This document shows positions 24,309 through 36,483 of a stretch of DNA of 64,000 bases, one piece after another. The stretch's first letter is position 1; each line of letters opens with the position of its first letter. Source of the DNA: Adenophora triphylla var. japonica (Eukaryota > Streptophyta > Magnoliopsida > Asterales > Campanulaceae); assembly GCA_022495995.1 (NCBI GenBank), contig JAFEMH010001365.1, positions 248,001 through 312,000 on the forward strand, written 5' to 3'. The notes under the pieces were generated by a model. It was not told where the DNA came from and made no database searches. It was given only the letters and a program-made list of their open reading frames with translations. The translations under genes and the position numbers were made by a program.

Positions 24309-25182
24309 CTGTGAATCAAAAATTAATCAAACAATATAAGTTAGAGAAGGATCCTAAGAAAATATGTCTTCGTTCGTTCAGATCTTAAAGTTAAAGTTCA
24401 TACCAGAGAATCTTGAATGAAGAGATAAGCGAATGGAGAAGATGAAGTAAGAGAATGATTTTTGCCGGTTGCCTTAGTTCGTTAGAGAGAGAGAATCCAG
24501 AAAGTTTAACTGAGATTTTGAAATCCTTATATAGGGGACAAAAGAGCGGGAAGATAAAGAGGTGTGTTGGTTAAAACAAAAGAAGCTTAAAGGTTTTTAA
24601 CTGTCGTGCACATTGATTGACAGTTTTGTTTCACGAAATTAAAGATGTGTCATGAAAATATGAACGTGTGTGCAGCAGTTATATCAAAATATAATAAAGT
24701 ACAAAAAGATAACCTTTTTGATAAAAATGAATGATACAGATATTACCTTTTTGATCAATTATTTAAAATTGATCTACTTCTTTTGTATAGGAGCATGGGG
24801 AACAGGTAAGGGAAAGTACGGTAGGTTGCAGACTGCCGCGGCGAAGGGATTGATGTGACTTGATAGGCAATGATGACAAACGAGCCGGTTAAATACGGAT
24901 TGCAAATTTGGATCCGCCCGCAGTTCGTCGGTAAGAGGACAATCGGCAAGGTGGGAGACCGATCGGGTATTGACCGGCAAGAGATCTTTCACCGGTTGGA
25001 GAGCATCGGTAAGCAACACCATTTACCGATTAAGTATGTCGGTAAGAGGACCGGTAAAGGGAGTCTTGCCTTACCGGTAAGGGATACCGGTAAACGAGCA
25101 CTAGCAAGCATCGGTAAACGAGTGAGGTCACCTATGATCTTTGTTGATAGCTTACACAGATAACAAAGTTAGCACATAATGT
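24309..25182. other. Spacer between pol and accessory gene of B
   Basis: No gene. It holds the reverse of an AT-rich leader (24309-24880), then a dense array of CGGTAA-type motifs at 24929-25120, listed separately. Confidence 0.7.
24880..25122. repeat. ACCGGTAAG motif array of element B
   Basis: Seven CGGTAA copies occur at about 24929, 25006, 25039, 25052, 25074, 25087 and 25111, with further CCGGCAAG, ACCGGTTGG and TACCGATTAAG variants between them. The core ACCGGT is its own reverse complement. The spacer is noncoding, so codon usage does not explain the array. Confidence 0.8.
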
Positions 25183-28100
25183 TTATCGAATATCAATCAT
25201 GCCTAGTTCTCCTCTAAGGAATTCAAATCTTTTAATGTCCAATGGTTTTGTTAAGATATCAGCTAATTGATAATCAGTATGGACTTTTAAAAGAACAATG
25301 TTACCCTTTTCAACATGATCCTTGAGGAAGTGGTATTTGATGTCTATGTGCTTAGTCTTTGAATGCATCACAGGATTGTTGGAGGCGAGATAGGCGAGGT
25401 GTTATCACAATAGATAGGACATACTTCTTGAGGGATTTCATAGTCCACTAGTTGTTGCTTCATCCATAGAATTTGTGAACAGCAACTCCCAGCAGCTATG
25501 TACTCAGCTTCAGTCGTAGAAGTGGAAATTGATGCTTGTTTCTTGCATGACCAGGAAACCAAACGGTTACCCAGAAATTGACAAGTTCCACTAGTACTTT
25601 TCCTGGTGACCCTACAAGCTGCAAAATCGGCATCTGAATATCCAATAAGTGTAAATGAAGAATCTTTTGGATACCACAAACCTAAGTTAGCAGTTCCCAA
25701 AAGATATCTTATAATTCTTTTAACAACTTGCAAATGAGATTCTCTAGGGTCAGCTTGAAATCTAGCACATACACATACGACAAACATGATATCGGCCTCG
25801 GCGGTTAAGTAAAGCAGAGAGCCTATCATACCTCGGTAGAGTGTCATATCTACTTTCTTACCGGATTCATCTTTGTCAAGGTGTACATTGGTGGCCATGG
25901 GAGTGCTTTGAGGATGAGCAGAGTCAAGACCAAATTTCTTGATTAGATCATAGGTGTATTTGGCTTGATTTATAAAAATACCTTCTTGGGTTTGCTTGAC
26001 TTGAAGTCCAAGGAAAAATGTAAGCTCACCCATCATGCTCATCTCAAATTTGCTCTGCATAAGTTTCTCAAATCTCTTGCATAATTTTTCGTTAGTAGAT
26101 CAAAAAATAATGTCATCAACATATATTTGAACTAACAATGAATGACCATTATGCTTAGCAATAAATAAGGTGGTGTCGATTTTACCTCGTTCAAACTTCT
26201 CACTAAGTAGGAATTTGGAGAGAGTTTCATACCATGCTCGAGGTGCTTGCTTGAGGCCGTACAAAGCTTTATTCAATTTGTATACGTGATTAGGCTTCTT
26301 GGAATCTTCAAAACCAGGAGGTTGATCTACATAAACAAGTTCTTGAAGTTCCCCATTGAGAAAGGCACTTTTCACATCCATTTGATATAGCTTGAACTCT
26401 TTGTAGGCTGCATAGGCAAGGAATAACCTAATGGCTTCTAATCTAGCTACGGGAGCAAAAGTCTCATCATAGTCTATGCCTTCTTCCTGCCTATATCCTT
26501 TCGCCACTAGTCTAGCCTTGTTCCTTATAATTTTTCCAGTCTCATCCAATTTATTCCTATAAATCCATTTCGTTCCAATCACGGTTTGATCACTAGGTCT
26601 AGGCACTAACTCCCAAACTTTACATCTATCAAACTGATTAAGCTCTTCTTGCATAGCTTCTACCCAGCTGGGGTCATCTAGTGCTTCCTCAGTCTTCTTT
26701 GGTTCAATATTTGAGACCATAGCAGAGGAAAATAATCCATGTTGATCCTCCATGCTTCTTAATTGGCCTCTAGTCATTTTGGGACCAAAGACATCACCTA
26801 TCACATTTTCTAAAGGGTGATCTCTCACTGTTCTCACTTCCCTAGGGAGGTCTTACCTGACCGATTCTTGTCTAAGGTTTTCTAATGGAGGAGTAGAATC
26901 GGTAAAGGGAGATGTGACCGGTAAAGGAGATCGGTTTGGAGAAGGTGATGGAGACTGGTGATCGGTAGTGGGGAAGGAAACGGTAAATTGTTTGAAATAG
27001 GTTCAGCTTCAGGAGGTGAATTAGGAAAATTAATATGAGGACTGGTTGGTAATAAATCGGTTAGCTGGGGTTGTCTATGGGATTGCCTAACCGATTGGGG
27101 AAAGAAGGAGTCATCAACTAAGTCTGTACAAGTTACACCACTTGAGGCTGAAGACTGAACTGGAGATTGATTTGCATTAGAATTGGTGGAATGATTGGAG
27201 TTTTGATTCTTTGGTTTCACTGTCTCAAACACACCGTAATTATCGGTACTATTTGGAGCCTTATCGAGACTCTAGCAAATCAAATTCATCAAAAGTAACA
27301 TGAGCAGATTCAACAATTTTCAACAGCCGTTTATTAAAAACTCTAAATGCCTTATCGTGCTTGGCGTATCCCACAAAGATACCTTCATCGGCTTTTTCAT
27401 CAAATTTACCTCGGCGCTCTTTACCGTTGTAAAGTACATAGCATTTGCGTAGAAGATCTTGAAGAAACCAATGTTAGGGATTACGCCACGCCATAGCTCA
27501 TAAGGGTCTTGTTGTGAAACTTGTTGACCAAGGATCTATTCAGGTGAAGCGGTAGTATGGATAGCTTCGGCCCAAAAATACTTGGGAAGCCTAGCTTCGG
27601 ATATCATTGTTTTTCCGGCTTCGATCAAGGTCCTGTTCTTTCTCTCAACTACACCATTTTGTTGCGGTGTACCGGCGGTGAGAAATTATGATCTATTCCA
27701 TGATCATCACAAGTGCGAGCAATTCCAAGATTTTTGAATTCGGTTCCATTATCGATCTCATATGATGATGTCACACTCTTTTGGGTTTGCGGTAGACGGA
27801 ATAATCTGGTGGCTACTTCATATGTATCATCTTTTGAAGCAAACATCTCCACCCGGGTATATCTTGAGAAGTCGTCTACAATAACCAAAGCATATCTGCT
27901 ACCCCCTAAACCGGCAATAGTTGTGGGGCCAAACAGATCCATATGTAGCAACTGGAGGCATCTAGAGGTGGACAAACAGGGCTTGCTGTGGAAAGATACT
28001 TTATGTTGTTTTCCTAGCTGGCAAGCTCTGCATTTCCTATCATGATTAGCAGACACTTGAGGTAAGCCGGCAACTAGATTTTTATTTGCTAGCTTGGATA

Positions 28101-28600
28101 GATATTTGAAATTCAAGTGACTGAGTCTCTTATGCCATAGCCAGGAGTTCTCACTGATGTTCTTAGCTACAAAACAAACATTAGTAACATTCGAAACATT
28201 ATTTAAATCAATAGCATATACGTTACCTTTTCTATATCCAGTGAGAAGTGTTTCACCTGTAGCAATGTTTTTCACATAGCAATTGGAAGAATTGAAAACA
28301 CAATGCATACCTTTATCACAGAATTGTGATATGGAGAGAAAGGTTATGTTTCGAGACCATCCACCAAAGATACCTTCGTACAACAAGCTGTACCTCTTTT
28401 GATGGATCCACGATCGATAATTTTACCCTTTGCGTTGTCACCAAAGACAAGCTGGAGGACCGAGATGCTTCTTCCGGATCGGTGAGGAGATCGGCATGTC
28501 CGGTCATATGCCTAGGGCATCCACTGTCCATAATCCAAACATCCTTACCGGCATCGGTTGAGGCCATTAAGCATTCTGAAATAAAACGGTAAGCTTATGG
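25183..28600 (-). pseudogene. pol: Copia pol of element B
   Basis: Order on the minus strand: protease at 28567 (DVWIMDSGCPRHMTG, DSG intact); integrase 28386-27649 (SWLWHKRLSHLNFKYL, CRACQLGKQH, LLHMDLFGP, ALVIVDDFSRYT); low-complexity linker 27232-26882; RT 26837-26100 ([32 protein letters not shown]); RT end and RNase H 26060-25183 (YSDADFAACRVTRKSTSGT, TEAEYIAAGSC, ADILTKPL). A GGA-to-TGA stop sits directly after the YVDD block at 26098-26100. Several 1-2 bp losses break the frame, for example near 27670, 27255 and 25385. The copy is non-functional as read. Confidence 0.9.
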
Positions 28601-31372
28601 TCCCCCTTATTCTTTTGGGTCCAAAGAGTTAGTTCCTCTTTGGCGGCCATACCTGGCCACCACACGAGCTTTTAGACTCGGTGGGTCCGAGATAGGTGCT
28701 TCAAGAGGCATTCATAAGCCTTGTGACCAATAAAACCACAATTTATACATTTGTTAGATGATGGTGAGGGGGCTTAGATGATTGGATGTTCAATATAGCT
28801 TTTGCTTCAGAAGAGTTCACTGATTGAGCAGAAACAGATCCTTTGGGGACGAAGGTAATGGATTTAGCTTTGTTGACCGGTTGCATTGGTTTGGAAGGTC
28901 TATTACCGGTTGGGGAGCCCTCACCGGTTGGTTGACCGGTGACAGTTGTCTGACCGGTTGGACCCTTACCGGTGATGGCTTCCTTACCGGTTGTAGTTTC
29001 CTTACCTGCAGCCTGGTTAGCAATTTTAATTCCACCTTTGCTGTTACCATCACTGAGTGGAACATATTGTCCTAGCTCAGGATCAGCTACCTCGGTCCAT
29101 TGGGATTTGTTTTTGCCCAAATAAGCTTTCATCTGTTCTCTTCCCTTGGGATAGGTGTGTGGAACAGCTTTGAAAGGTTTAGTTAACTCTCTCTTAATCA
29201 ATTTGGATTGAGCATCATCAAATTTACCCATCAAGTTCTCAGATACAGACTTGGTAGCCGGTTTGTCATTGCTGTCTTTTTCCTTACTGCTGGAGGTAAA
29301 ACTTATACCAGTTGTAACATCTCGGTTAGGAGATATCTGATCTTGTATGATAGTCTCCATAGCAGCTTGGGATTTTGTGAAAGTGTCAATAGTTTTAGAA
29401 AGAGAATTATTTCTTGACACAAGATCAGCAATTTGACAAACAGAAATGTTTAGTCTCTCATTGAGTTCTTGATTATCCTTTTTTAACTGAACTAACTCTA
29501 GCTTGCTTTCTTTCAAATTTTTTATTTCAGCTTTCAAAGAGTCATTTTCAGTAGAGATCATTTTGAAGTTATCAGCCATAATTTTGTGAGCTTCATTTAA
29601 TTTTTCGAAATCGGAGAAGAGCTCATTCATCACCTCTGCCATTTCAGACTTTGACATATTGGGCATAGGGTCAACGGTAGGCTGAGGGGAAGAGGATGAT
29701 GGTTCAAAATTGGGATCAAAATTTGGTAGTGATGATATCGGTTCAGGGTTAGGCTCGGTTAGAGGCTTTAAGTGAATCGGTCGGTTCTCAAGCATCGGTT
29801 GATAAGAGGCGATCGGTAAGGCTTGAGCTTGAAAGGTCGATTGAATTGGTTGCATCAGCGGTCTGAGAGTGGGCATGGTTTTAGACTGGCCATAAAGGGA
29901 TCCACCTATGTTTTGAATTTTGAAATTATATGGATTTCCTGCATCCACCTTTGGAATAGGAATGGGATCATCAAAGTATGTCAAGGGAGATCTCATAGGT
30001 GGAGTCTGGTCAACATAGGATGATTGTTCATTGGAGTTGGGGTGTCTAAAGATAGGAGTTTGTAGGGAGATGGGTTTATCATAAGTTCCATCCATAGCAA
30101 CAAAGCGACATCGGCATCTTCATCGAGTCGGCATAGTCGGCTTCCACATTCTCGAGTCGGTCTCAAACCAAACAGGTAAAGCCTTTTCGGTTGCATCCTC
30201 CGCAACTAAACTCTTAGATCTAGGAAATTTCTTGAACGGTTTCTTCCTCGAAATTCATATTTCGGTTGAGGGCATTTGGAGGCAAAATGAACGGGTTTTC
30301 TACGGTTGTAACACCTGTGAAGCTCACCTTGGGCATTTTTCCGTCGGTTGAGGTTGAGGTTTGGCCTTTTCTTTGATAGTTCCCGGATCTATGGAATGAT
30401 GAGGATTTGGGTTGGAATGATTTCTTTGTGGGATTTCTTAAAATCCTTAAACTTTTTGTAATTTCTAGCAAATGCAGCAAATTCATCCTCTACCTCAAGA
30501 GGTGTGCTAGATGAGGTATTGGCTTGAGTTGGTTGAGGCTGAGATATTGAGGGAGAGTCAATGGTAGTAGTTTGGCTGGTAAGCATCGAAGAGCCGGGGA
30601 AGATCTCGATGCGAGTGGCGAGATAAATTTTTAAATTGTTTTTGCACTCCACTCGGCCCGGTTGAGCTCTTCCTCATATAAGAACAAAGTAGACACAATG
30701 TTCTGGATATGAGTAACGTTCAAGTCACGGCACTCTTTCAAAATAGCGACCTTCACATGCCACAAGTCTCCAAGAGAATTGAGGAATCTCATGTTTAGGT
30801 CTTTCATGGTATAGACTCTACCTAAAGATGCACAAGAGTTACTCACCTCGCAGAATCGGTCGTACGTTTCCTTCATTGTTTCATTTGGATTCTTCTTGAA
30901 GGACTCAAACTCAGCAACACTTTTGTAGAGTCTGTTGTCCTTGGCCACTTGATCTCCTTCAAAATATCTGAGTAGACTCTGCCACACTTGTTGAGCGGTC
31001 TCATAGCATTGTACTTGTTTGTACGGTCTGTCATCAAGTCCCGAGGTTATGATGTGCAAAGCTTTTACGTCCGAGGAATCACACGGTTTGTCATCCTCGG
31101 TCCATTCTTCTCGTGGTTTTGGCACATAAGTTTCATAAACCTCAAAGTCTTGTTCGAGACTCTCTATCTGCATGATCCATGAGAGGAGTTTTGGGTGCTC
31201 TAGTTGCAAGATTGATTTTCGGGGTGTCATGGGACCATCTCGACTACGTAGTTAACCTATCATCTATTGAGTCCAAGTACCGCATGATTCTGTTTTTCCA
31301 TACTGGAAATTCGTTATCGTTCAACATGGGAACGGATGTCAAGTTGTATGTTTGCATGATTTTTCCTGCCAT
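28601..31372 (-). pseudogene. gag: Copia gag of element B
   Basis: The ATG at 31372-31370 starts MAGKIM, equivalent to MAGKLMQTWN of element A. Segment 31230-30631 is the capsid-like region (YVPKPREEWTEDD, VQCYETAQQVWQSLLRYFEG, RLYKSVAEFESFKKNPNETM). Shifts occur near 31240, 30650 and 30240. Segment 30095-28743 (450 residues) carries a long coiled coil (SEMAEVMNELFSDFEKLNEA onwards) and a Thr/Gly/Pro-rich tract rich in ACCGGT codons (T-G). A second zinc knuckle is degraded near 28720. Large gags with coiled coils are usual in SIRE-type elements. Confidence 0.85.
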
Positions 31373-31429
31373 TTTGGAATTGGCAATTCAAGCGGTTAAG
31401 CTTGGAAAAATGATTTTTGAAAATTGTAA

Positions 31430-31441
31430 GCTCTAATACCA
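31430..31441 (-). other. Primer-binding site of element B
   Basis: The minus strand reads TGGTATTAGAGC, one base off the initiator tRNA-Met site, 2 bp from the LTR end. Confidence 0.85.
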
Positions 31442-31443
31442 AT

Positions 31444-32832
31444 TGTTAGGTCCCAAATGGTAGGAATCAGGCTAGAGGGGGGGGGTGAATAGCCTGATTA
31501 AAACTTTTTGCTAAAACTTGTTTTGAAAAACTCTAGCTCACCGGTAAGTGATTTTGCACAGCGGAAATTAAGTTTTCAGTTTAGAGAAAAGGCAAACCGG
31601 TAAGACAAAATATCAATCAAGTCAAGACAAAAATTATTTCCAAGTAAGACAAACAAAATGAGCAGTAAGTGAAGTCAATAGGTTGTGACCAGTTGAGAGA
31701 TTATCAACTGATTACAACTACACAACAGAAAACAAACAAAGCAATAAATGACACATTGTTTGAAGAGGTTCACAGTTTTAAATAACTGCTACATCCTCTA
31801 CCAAGTTTGGTCAGAACTTGGATTTGTGAAGGTGCACTACTTTATTAATGGATTCTACCTATTTCAAGTTGCAAGCCAATGATTGAAAGGCTGCCAATCT
31901 AGAGGTGACCACTAATGGGTCGTGCTACAATAAAGACCTGGTGTTTTCTAGAGATGTGCTCACAAGCTGAGCTGATTTCTCTAGGGTGTTGTGTGTGAAT
32001 CAATCAATGTGTTCCATAAGTAGTCTAATGGAGGAACACTACGGGAATTGATTGAGGTGCCGGTGTATAAGTCCTAACGAGAGATGTCTAGTGAATAAAG
32101 GGACTTGCTTTGAATGCTTTGAACTAGAGATTGTGCAGGTTGGTAGTTCAAAGCAACTCACTCTCAAGAATCATAAATGCACCTACCTTCTTCAATGCTC
32201 CAGGAAAGCTATTTATAGTGAACTTTGAAAAGGAGCCGTTGTCTTTGAAGAGGTTGCAATGATGACTTGGACTGACAGGCATTAAATGGGAAGATCCTTG
32301 CATTAAATGCCTGAGATTGGATAGAGAGGATTTCCAGAGATAGTTGGGGCTCGTGAGTGCGGTTACTTGACATTCTCAAAGAAGGTACTGATTTGTTGCA
32401 GAGATGTCTTGTCAGCATGCTTACTTTACCAACTTTAGCTAAAGTTAATGGCTGGGTAGTTGGGAGCAATTAATGCATCGGCAAGCTGCTAACAGGGAAG
32501 CTTGAGGAGTAAGTCTCAACCGGTAAAGGGGGCAAGACCGGTGAATGGGGTCGGTCAGGTAACTCAGTCAGTAAGGCATGATGACCGGTTAATCACCTCA
32601 ATCGGTAAGGCAGCTTCCAAAGGAGTAACTCACAATGCAGCATGAAATTCTCAGGTCTTCAAGTCTTCAAGTCTTGAGAAAATACATAATAAAAACACTG
32701 GGCACTAGCACTAAGGGATCCTATGGTACATAGAAAAATTCTATTTTGATCTAACTAAATTAGGGGTCCTCATTAATGCTTGTTATGATTGGGATTAAGC
32801 AATTCTAAGCCTAAGCATATATTTGACTAACA
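31444..32832 (-). repeat. 5' LTR of element B
   Basis: 1389 bp, TG..CA. It is the partner of 18312-19696 and adjoins the TCTAC duplication at 32833. Confidence 0.94.
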
Positions 32833-32837
32833 TCTAC

Positions 32838-32998
32838 CGGTTAGGAGTATCCGTTAGAGTTGCCGATTAGAGATGTCGGTTAGGATTTCTTGCATACCGG
32901 TTATATGAATCGGTCAAGGACACCAGTTAGCACAAGTATCTGAGGGACCACCATGATCAATTGAGATCTTACACAGGCAACAAGGTTAGCACAATAAA
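32838..32998. repeat. ACCGGTTAGG motif array of A, right of the B insertion
   Basis: This is the continuation of the spacer cut at 18306. Within about 95 bp it has ACCGGTTAGG, GTCGGTTAGG, ACCGGTTAT and ATCGGTCAAGG, ending close to the pol stop. Confidence 0.75.
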
Positions 32999-35900
32999 TT
33001 AACTAATATCAATCATGCCTAGTTCTCCTCTAAGGAATTCAAATATTTTGATATCCAAGGGTTTTGTCAAAATATCAGCTAATTGATAATCAGTATGAAC
33101 TTTTAAAAGAACGATGTTACCCTTTTCAACGTGATCCTTGAGGAAGTGGTATTTGATGTCTATGTGCTTAGTCTTTGAATGCATCACAGGATTGTTGGAG
33201 ACTGAAATGGCTGAGGTGTTATCACAATAGATAGGACATACTTCTTGGGGGATTTCATAGTCCACTAGTTGTTGCTTCATCCATAGAATCTGTGAACAGC
33301 AACTCCCAACAGCTATGTACTCAGCCTCAGTCGTAGAAGTGGAAATTGATGCTTGTTTCTTGCACGACCAGGAAACCAATCGATTACCTAGAAATTGATA
33401 AGTTCCACTGGTACTTTTCCTGGTTACCCTACAAGCTGCAAAATCAGTATCTGAATAGCCAATTAGTGTAAATGATGAATCTTTTGGATACCACAAACCT
33501 AAGTTAGCAGTTCCCACAAGATATCTAATGATTCTTTTAACAGCTTGTAAATGAGATTCTCTAGGGTCAGCTTGAAATCTAGCACATACACATACAACAA
33601 ACATGATATCTGGCCTACTGGCGGTTAACTAAAGTAGAGATCCTATCATACCTCGATAGAGTGTCATATCTACTTTCTTACCTGACTCATCTTTATCGAG
33701 GTATACATTTGTGGCCATTGGAGTGCTTTGAGGATGAGCAGAATCAAGACCAAATTTCTTGATTAGATCTTTGGTTTAATTGGCTTGATTGATGAATATA
33801 CCTTCTTGGGTTTGCTTGACTTGAAGTCCAAGAAAAAAGTTAGCTCACCCATCATGCTCATCTCAAATTTTCTCTTCATAAGTTTCTCAAATCTCTTGCA
33901 TAATTTTTCGTTAGTAGATCCAAAAATAATGTCATCAACATATATTTGAACTAACAATGAATGACCATTATGCTTTGCAATAAATAAAGTGGTATCGATT
34001 TTACCTCGTTCGAACTTCTCACTAAGTAGGAATTTGGAGAGAGTTTCATACCATGCTCGAGGTGCTTGCTTGAGGCCATACAAAGCTTTATTCAATTTGT
34101 AGATATGATTAGGCTTCTTGGAATCTTCAAATACTGGAGGTTGTTCTACATATACAAGCTCTTGAAGTTCCCCATTGAGAAAGGCACTTTTCACGTCCAT
34201 TTGATATAGCTTAAACTCTTTGTAGGCTGCATAGGCAAGAAATAACCTAATGGCTTCTAATCTAGCTACGGGAGCAAAGGTCTCATCATAATCTATGCCT
34301 TCTTCATGTCTATATCCTTTCGCCCCTAATCTAGCCTTGTTTCTTTTAATTTTTCCAGACTCATCCAATTTATTTTTATAAACCCATTTCGTTCCAATCA
34401 CTGTTTGATCACTAGGTCTAGGCACTAATTCCCATACTTTGCATCTATCAAACTGGTTAAGCTCTTCTTGCATAGCTTCTACCCAGCAGGGGTCATCGAG
34501 TGCTTCTTCAGTCTTCTTTGGTTCTATATTTGAGACCATAGCATAGGAAAATAATCCATGTTGATCCTCCATGCTTCTTAACTGGCCTCTAGTCATTCTT
34601 GGTCCAAAGACATCACCAATCACATTTTCTAAAGGATGATCTCTAACTGTTCTCACTTCCCTAGGGAGGTCTTGCCTGACAGATTCTTGTCTTAAAGGTT
34701 TCTATTGGAGGAGGAGGATTGGCTAAGGGAGGTGTGACCGGTTGGGGAGATCAGTTAGGAGAAGGTGATGCTGACTTATGGTGATCGATTAGTGGAGAGG
34801 GAAACGAAAAGTTGATGTTTGAAATTGGTTCATCTTCAGGTAGTGAATTTGAAATAGTAACATGAGGACTAGCTGGTAATGGATCGGTTAAAGGAGTTTG
34901 ACTACTGAGTTGTCCAACCGATTGAGGAAAGAAGGAGTCATCAACTAGGTCTCTACAGGTTACACCACTAGAGGCTGAAGGCTGAGCTGGAGGTTGATTT
35001 GCATTGATACTGGTGGATTGGTTGGAATTTTGATTGCTGGATTCACCTGTCTAAAACACACCAGAATTATCAGTACTATTTGGAGCCTTATCAGACTCTA
35101 GCAAATCAAATTCATCAAAAGTAACATGAACAGATTCAACAATTTTCAACAGACGTTTATTAAAAACTCTAAATGCCTTACTGTGCTTGGCGTAGCCAAC
35201 AAAGATACCTTCATCAGCTTTTTCATCAAATTTACCTCGGCGCTCTTTACCGTTGTAAAGTACATAGCATTTGCAGCCAAAAATCTTGAAAAAACCAATG
35301 TTGGGAATTCTGCCACGCCACAGCTCATAAGGGGTCTTGTTGTGAAACTTGTTGACCAATGATCTATTCTGGGTGAAGCATGCTGTATGGATAGCTTCGG
35401 CCCAAAAATACTTGGGAAGCCTATCTTCGGATATCATAGTTTTTCCAGCTTCAATCAAGGTTCTGTTCTTTCTCTCAACTACACCATTTTGTTGCGGTGT
35501 TCCAGCAGCTGAGAAATTATGATCTATTCCATGATCATCACAGTACTGAGCGATTCCATTATTTTTGAACTCCATTCCATTATCTGATCTCATACTGATG
35601 ATGTCACATTCTTTTTGGGTTTGAAGTAGACGGAATAATCTGGTGGCAACTTCATAGGTATCATCTTTTGAAGCAAAAGTTTCCACCCAGGTGTATCTTG
35701 AGAAGTCGTCTACAACAACCAAAGCATATCTGCTACCCCCTAAACTAGCAGTTGTTGTGGGGCCAAACAGATCCATATGTAGCAATTGGAGGCACCTAGA
35801 AGAGGACATGCAGGGCTTGCTATGGAATGATTCTTTATGTTGCTTTCCTAACTGACAGGCTCTGCATTTCCTTCCATGATCAGCAGACACTTGAGGTAAG

Positions 35901-36483
35901 CCGGCAACTAGATTTTTATTAGCCAGCTTGGATAGGTATTTGAAATTCAAGTGACTGAGTCTTTTGTGCCATAGCCAGAAATTCTCACTGATGTTCTTAG
36001 CTACAAAACAAACATTAGTAACATTCGAGATATTATTTAAATCTATAGCATAAACGTTACCTTTTCGATATCCAGTGTGAGAAGGGTTTCACCTGTAGCA
36101 ATGTTTTTCACATAACAGTTGGAAGAATTGAAAATACAATGCATACCTTTATCACAAAATTGTAATATAGAGAGAAGGTTGTGTTTCAGACCATCCACCA
36201 AAGATACCTTCTGTACAGTAAATGTACCTCTTATGATGGATCCACGACCAATAATTTTACCCTTTGCGTTGTCACCAAAGACAACTGAAGGACCAGATGC
36301 TTCTTCAAGATCGGTTAGGAGATCGGCATGTCCAGTCATATGCCTAGAGCATCCACTGTCCATAATCCAAACATCCTTACCAGCATCGGTTGAGGCCATA
36401 AAGCATTCCTGAAATAAAACAATAAGCTTATGGTCCCCCTTATTCTTTTGGGTCCAAAGAGTTAGTTCCTCTTTGGCAGCCAT
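32999..36483 (-). pseudogene. pol: Copia pol of element A
   Basis: Protease 36483-36043 (DVWIMDSGCSRHMTGH, DSG intact). Integrase 35950-35051 (CRACQLGKQHKESFHSKPC, LLHMDLFGPTT, MRSDNGMEFKNNG, NGVVERKNRTLIEAG: the D-D-E residues are visible). Linker 35050-34660 with several stops. RT 34656-33763 ([40 protein letters not shown]). RNase H 33604-32999 (GYSDTDFAACRVTRKSTSGT, YCDNTSAISVSNNPVMHSK, ADILTKPL). Frame breaks lie near 36060, 35960, 34690 and 33800-33610. The motif [12 protein letters not shown] places it with SIRE-type copia. Confidence 0.92.

Larger units (their letters stand above)
18312..32832 (-). mobile_element. SIRE-like Ty1/copia element B nested in A
   Basis: 14,521 bp, flanked by the perfect duplication TCTAC (18307-18311 and 32833-32837). 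Its LTRs of 1385 and 1389 bp are related to but clearly different from those of A, and differ from each other by about 1% in the portion compared. It has the same order and orientation as A: gag, protease, integrase, RT, RNase H, spacer, accessory gene, 3' LTR. It is a second subfamily of the same lineage, inserted into the pol-to-accessory spacer of A. Many of its frame breaks fall at sites where A has CAG or CTG. Confidence 0.94.
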
